Source of the DNA: Begonia masoniana
Taxonomy: Eukaryota > Streptophyta > Magnoliopsida > Cucurbitales > Begoniaceae
Assembly (NCBI GenBank): GCA_022432975.1
Contig: CM039510.1
Location: 31,085,023 to 31,149,022 of the forward strand
DNA: 64,000 nt
Direction of reading: 5' to 3'
This document shows positions 61,987 to 64,000 of this stretch, one piece after another; within the stretch, counting starts at the first letter, position 1; each line of letters begins with the position of its first letter. Under the pieces are notes generated by a model. It did not search any database. It was not told the origin of the DNA and worked only from the letters and a program-made list of their open reading frames with translations. The position numbers and the translations under genes are program-made.

Positions 61987-64000
61987 GTGTTTGTGTGAGT
62001 CACCTCGTCGCGAATTAGTGTCTGAAAGTATGACAGTTCGGGAGGTGTTTGTGTGAGTCACCTCGTCGCGAATTAGTGTCTGAAAGTATGACAGTTCGGG
62101 AGGTGTTTGTGTGAGTCACCTCGTCGCGAATTAGTGTCTGAAAGTATGACAGTTCGGGAGGTGTTTGTGTGAGTCACCTCGTCGCGAATTAGTGTCTGAA
62201 AGTATGACAGTTCGGGAGGTGTTTGTGTGAGTCACCTCGTCGCGAATTAGTGTCTGAAAGTATGACAGTTCGGGAGGTGTTTGTGTGAGTCACCTCGTCG
62301 CGAATTAGTGTCTGAAAGTATGACAGTTCGGGAGGTGTTTGTGTGAGTCACCTCGTCGCGAATTAGTGTCTGAAAGTATGACAGTTCGGGAGGTGTTTGT
62401 GTGAGTCACCTCGTCGCGAATTAGTGTCTGAAAGTATGACAGTTCGGGAGGTGTTTGTGTGAGTCACCTCGTCGCGAATTAGTGTCTGAAAGTATGACAG
62501 TTCGGGAGGTGTTTGTGTGAGTCACCTCGTCGCGAATTAGTGTCTGAAAGTATGACAGTTCGGGAGGTGTTTGTGTGAGTCACCTCGTCGCGAATTAGTG
62601 TCTGAAAGTATGACAGTTCGGGAGGTGTTTGTGTGAGTCACCTCGTCGCGAATTAGTGTCTGAAAGTATGACAGTTCGGGAGGTGTTTGTGTGAGTCACC
62701 TCGTCGCGAATTAGTGTCTGAAAGTATGACAGTTCGGGAGGTGTTTGTGTGAGTCACCTCGTCGCGAATTAGTGTCTGAAAGTATGACAGTTCGGGAGGT
62801 GTTTGTGTGAGTCACCTCGTCGCGAATTAGTGTCTGAAAGTATGACAGTTCGGGAGGTGTTTGTGTGAGTCACCTCGTCGCGAATTAGTGTCTGAAAGTA
62901 TGACAGTTCGGGAGGTGTTTGTGTGAGTCACCTCGTCGCGAATTAGTGTCTGAAAGTATGACAGTTCGGGAGGTGTTTGTGTGAGTCACCTCGTCGCGAA
63001 TTAGTGTCTGAAAGTATGACAGTTCGGGAGGTGTTTGTGTGAGTCACCTCGTCGCGAATTAGTGTCTGAAAGTATGACAGTTCGGGAGGTGTTTGTGTGA
63101 GTCACCTCGTCGCGAATTAGTGTCTGAAAGTATGACAGTTCGGGAGGTGTTTGTGTGAGTCACCTCGTCGCGAATTAGTGTCTGAAAGTATGACAGTTCG
63201 GGAGGTGTTTGTGTGAGTCACCTCGTCGCGAATTAGTGTCTGAAAGTATGACAGTTCGGGAGGTGTTTGTGTGAGTCACCTCGTCGCGAATTAGTGTCTG
63301 AAAGTATGACAGTTCGGGAGGTGTTTGTGTGAGTCACCTCGTCGCGAATTAGTGTCTGAAAGTATGACAGTTCGGGAGGTGTTTGTGTGAGTCACCTCGT
63401 CGCGAATTAGTGTCTGAAAGTATGACAGTTCGGGAGGTGTTTGTGTGAGTCACCTCGTCGCGAATTAGTGTCTGAAAGTATGACAGTTCGGGAGGTGTTT
63501 GTGTGAGTCACCTCGTCGCGAATTAGTGTCTGAAAGTATGACAGTTCGGGAGGTGTTTGTGTGAGTCACCTCGTCGCGAATTAGTGTCTGAAAGTATGAC
63601 AGTTCGGGAGGTGTTTGTGTGAGTCACCTCGTCGCGAATTAGTGTCTGAAAGTATGACAGTTCGGGAGGTGTTTGTGTGAGTCACCTCGTCGCGAATTAG
63701 TGTCTGAAAGTATGACAGTTCGGGAGGTGTTTGTGTGAGTCACCTCGTCGCGAATTAGTGTCTGAAAGTATGACAGTTCGGGAGGTGTTTGTGTGAGTCA
63801 CCTCGTCGCGAATTAGTGTCTGAAAGTATGACAGTTCGGGAGGTGTTTGTGTGAGTCACCTCGTCGCGAATTAGTGTCTGAAAGTATGACAGTTCGGGAG
63901 GTGTTTGTGTGAGTCACCTCGTCGCGAATTAGTGTCTGAAAGTATGACAGTTCGGGAGGTGTTTGTGTGAGTCACCTCGTCGCGAATTAGTGTCTGAAAG
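61987..64000 (+). repeat. 58-bp tandem array, at least 34 copies, E12
   Basis: GTGTTTGTGTGAGTCACC recurs every 58 bp from 61987 to the window end with no difference seen. It begins inside the first predicted intron, at the edge of the conserved block. Confidence 0.94.

Larger units (their letters stand above)
61159..64000 (+). mobile_element. E12: LTR of the same superfamily, running off the window
   Basis: Starts TGTAACACCCGAG at 61159. Short ATT tract 61394-61411, hairpin 61445-61474, GC-rich stretch to a donor-like CGGGTAAGCC near 61627, and the opening of the conserved block (TTTGACCTAGTTACAGTCG) at 61969. There a 58-bp array interrupts. The remaining LTR lies beyond 64000. Confidence 0.85.

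Overview
The window is a repeat-dominated stretch of a flowering-plant nuclear genome, most likely a eudicot. The evidence is plant-type tRNA-Met primer binding sites, Ty3/gypsy and Ty1/copia elements, a Pack-MULE carrying an HD-Zip IV fragment, and a decayed plant gene of the thioredoxin-fold AAED1/PRXL2 family. I cannot name the species. I see no intact protein-coding gene, no tRNA or rRNA gene and no CRISPR array.

Layout. 1-6129: a 1.9-kb poly(A) run, twenty copies of an 88-bp repeat and about 766 ATT triplets, joined in an order that does not fit an intact LTR. 6130-13825: E1, an LTR element without coding capacity. 13826-16070 and 21256-23540: unassigned DNA, a broken copia fragment and a 59-bp array. 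The copia fragment is split by solo LTR E3 (16071-21250, duplication GTTAG), which is split by solo LTR E4 (16186-18709, duplication AAAAC). 23541-24671 and 43786-43997: the two halves of a PRXL2-like pseudogene. It is split by element E5 (24852-43782, AACCT), which contains E6 (29653-42133, ACGGG), which contains solo LTR E7 (37381-39907, AAGCA). 44362-59712: a 1.3-kb Pack-MULE with a 9-bp duplication, split by E10 (45610-59665), a dead Ty3/gypsy element of probable Tekay/Del type. The 3' LTR of E10 is split by solo LTR E11 (52702-56619, GCTGT). 61159 to the end: a further LTR (E12) whose 58-bp array runs off the window.

Main observation. Divergent LTR families here share one plan: ATT microsatellite, perfect hairpin, splice-donor-like site, a conserved block of about 150 bp, a 45-54-nt exon-like segment bounded by AG and GTAAGT, a hypervariable tandem array, a branch-point plus acceptor-like block, two short RNA stems, and the LTR end followed by the primer binding site. 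Most arrays (128/88, 41, 40/31, 59 and 5 bp) lie in the predicted second intron; two lie in the predicted first intron. The inference is that leader introns inside LTRs tolerate and generate satellite arrays. Comparing paired LTRs shows that single copies expanded, for example GATCA about 3 copies against 267.

The elements do not act as a pathway. Only E10 retains gag-pol sequence, and it carries six stops and three frameshifts. E1, E5 and E6 have non-coding interiors and would have needed proteins supplied in trans.
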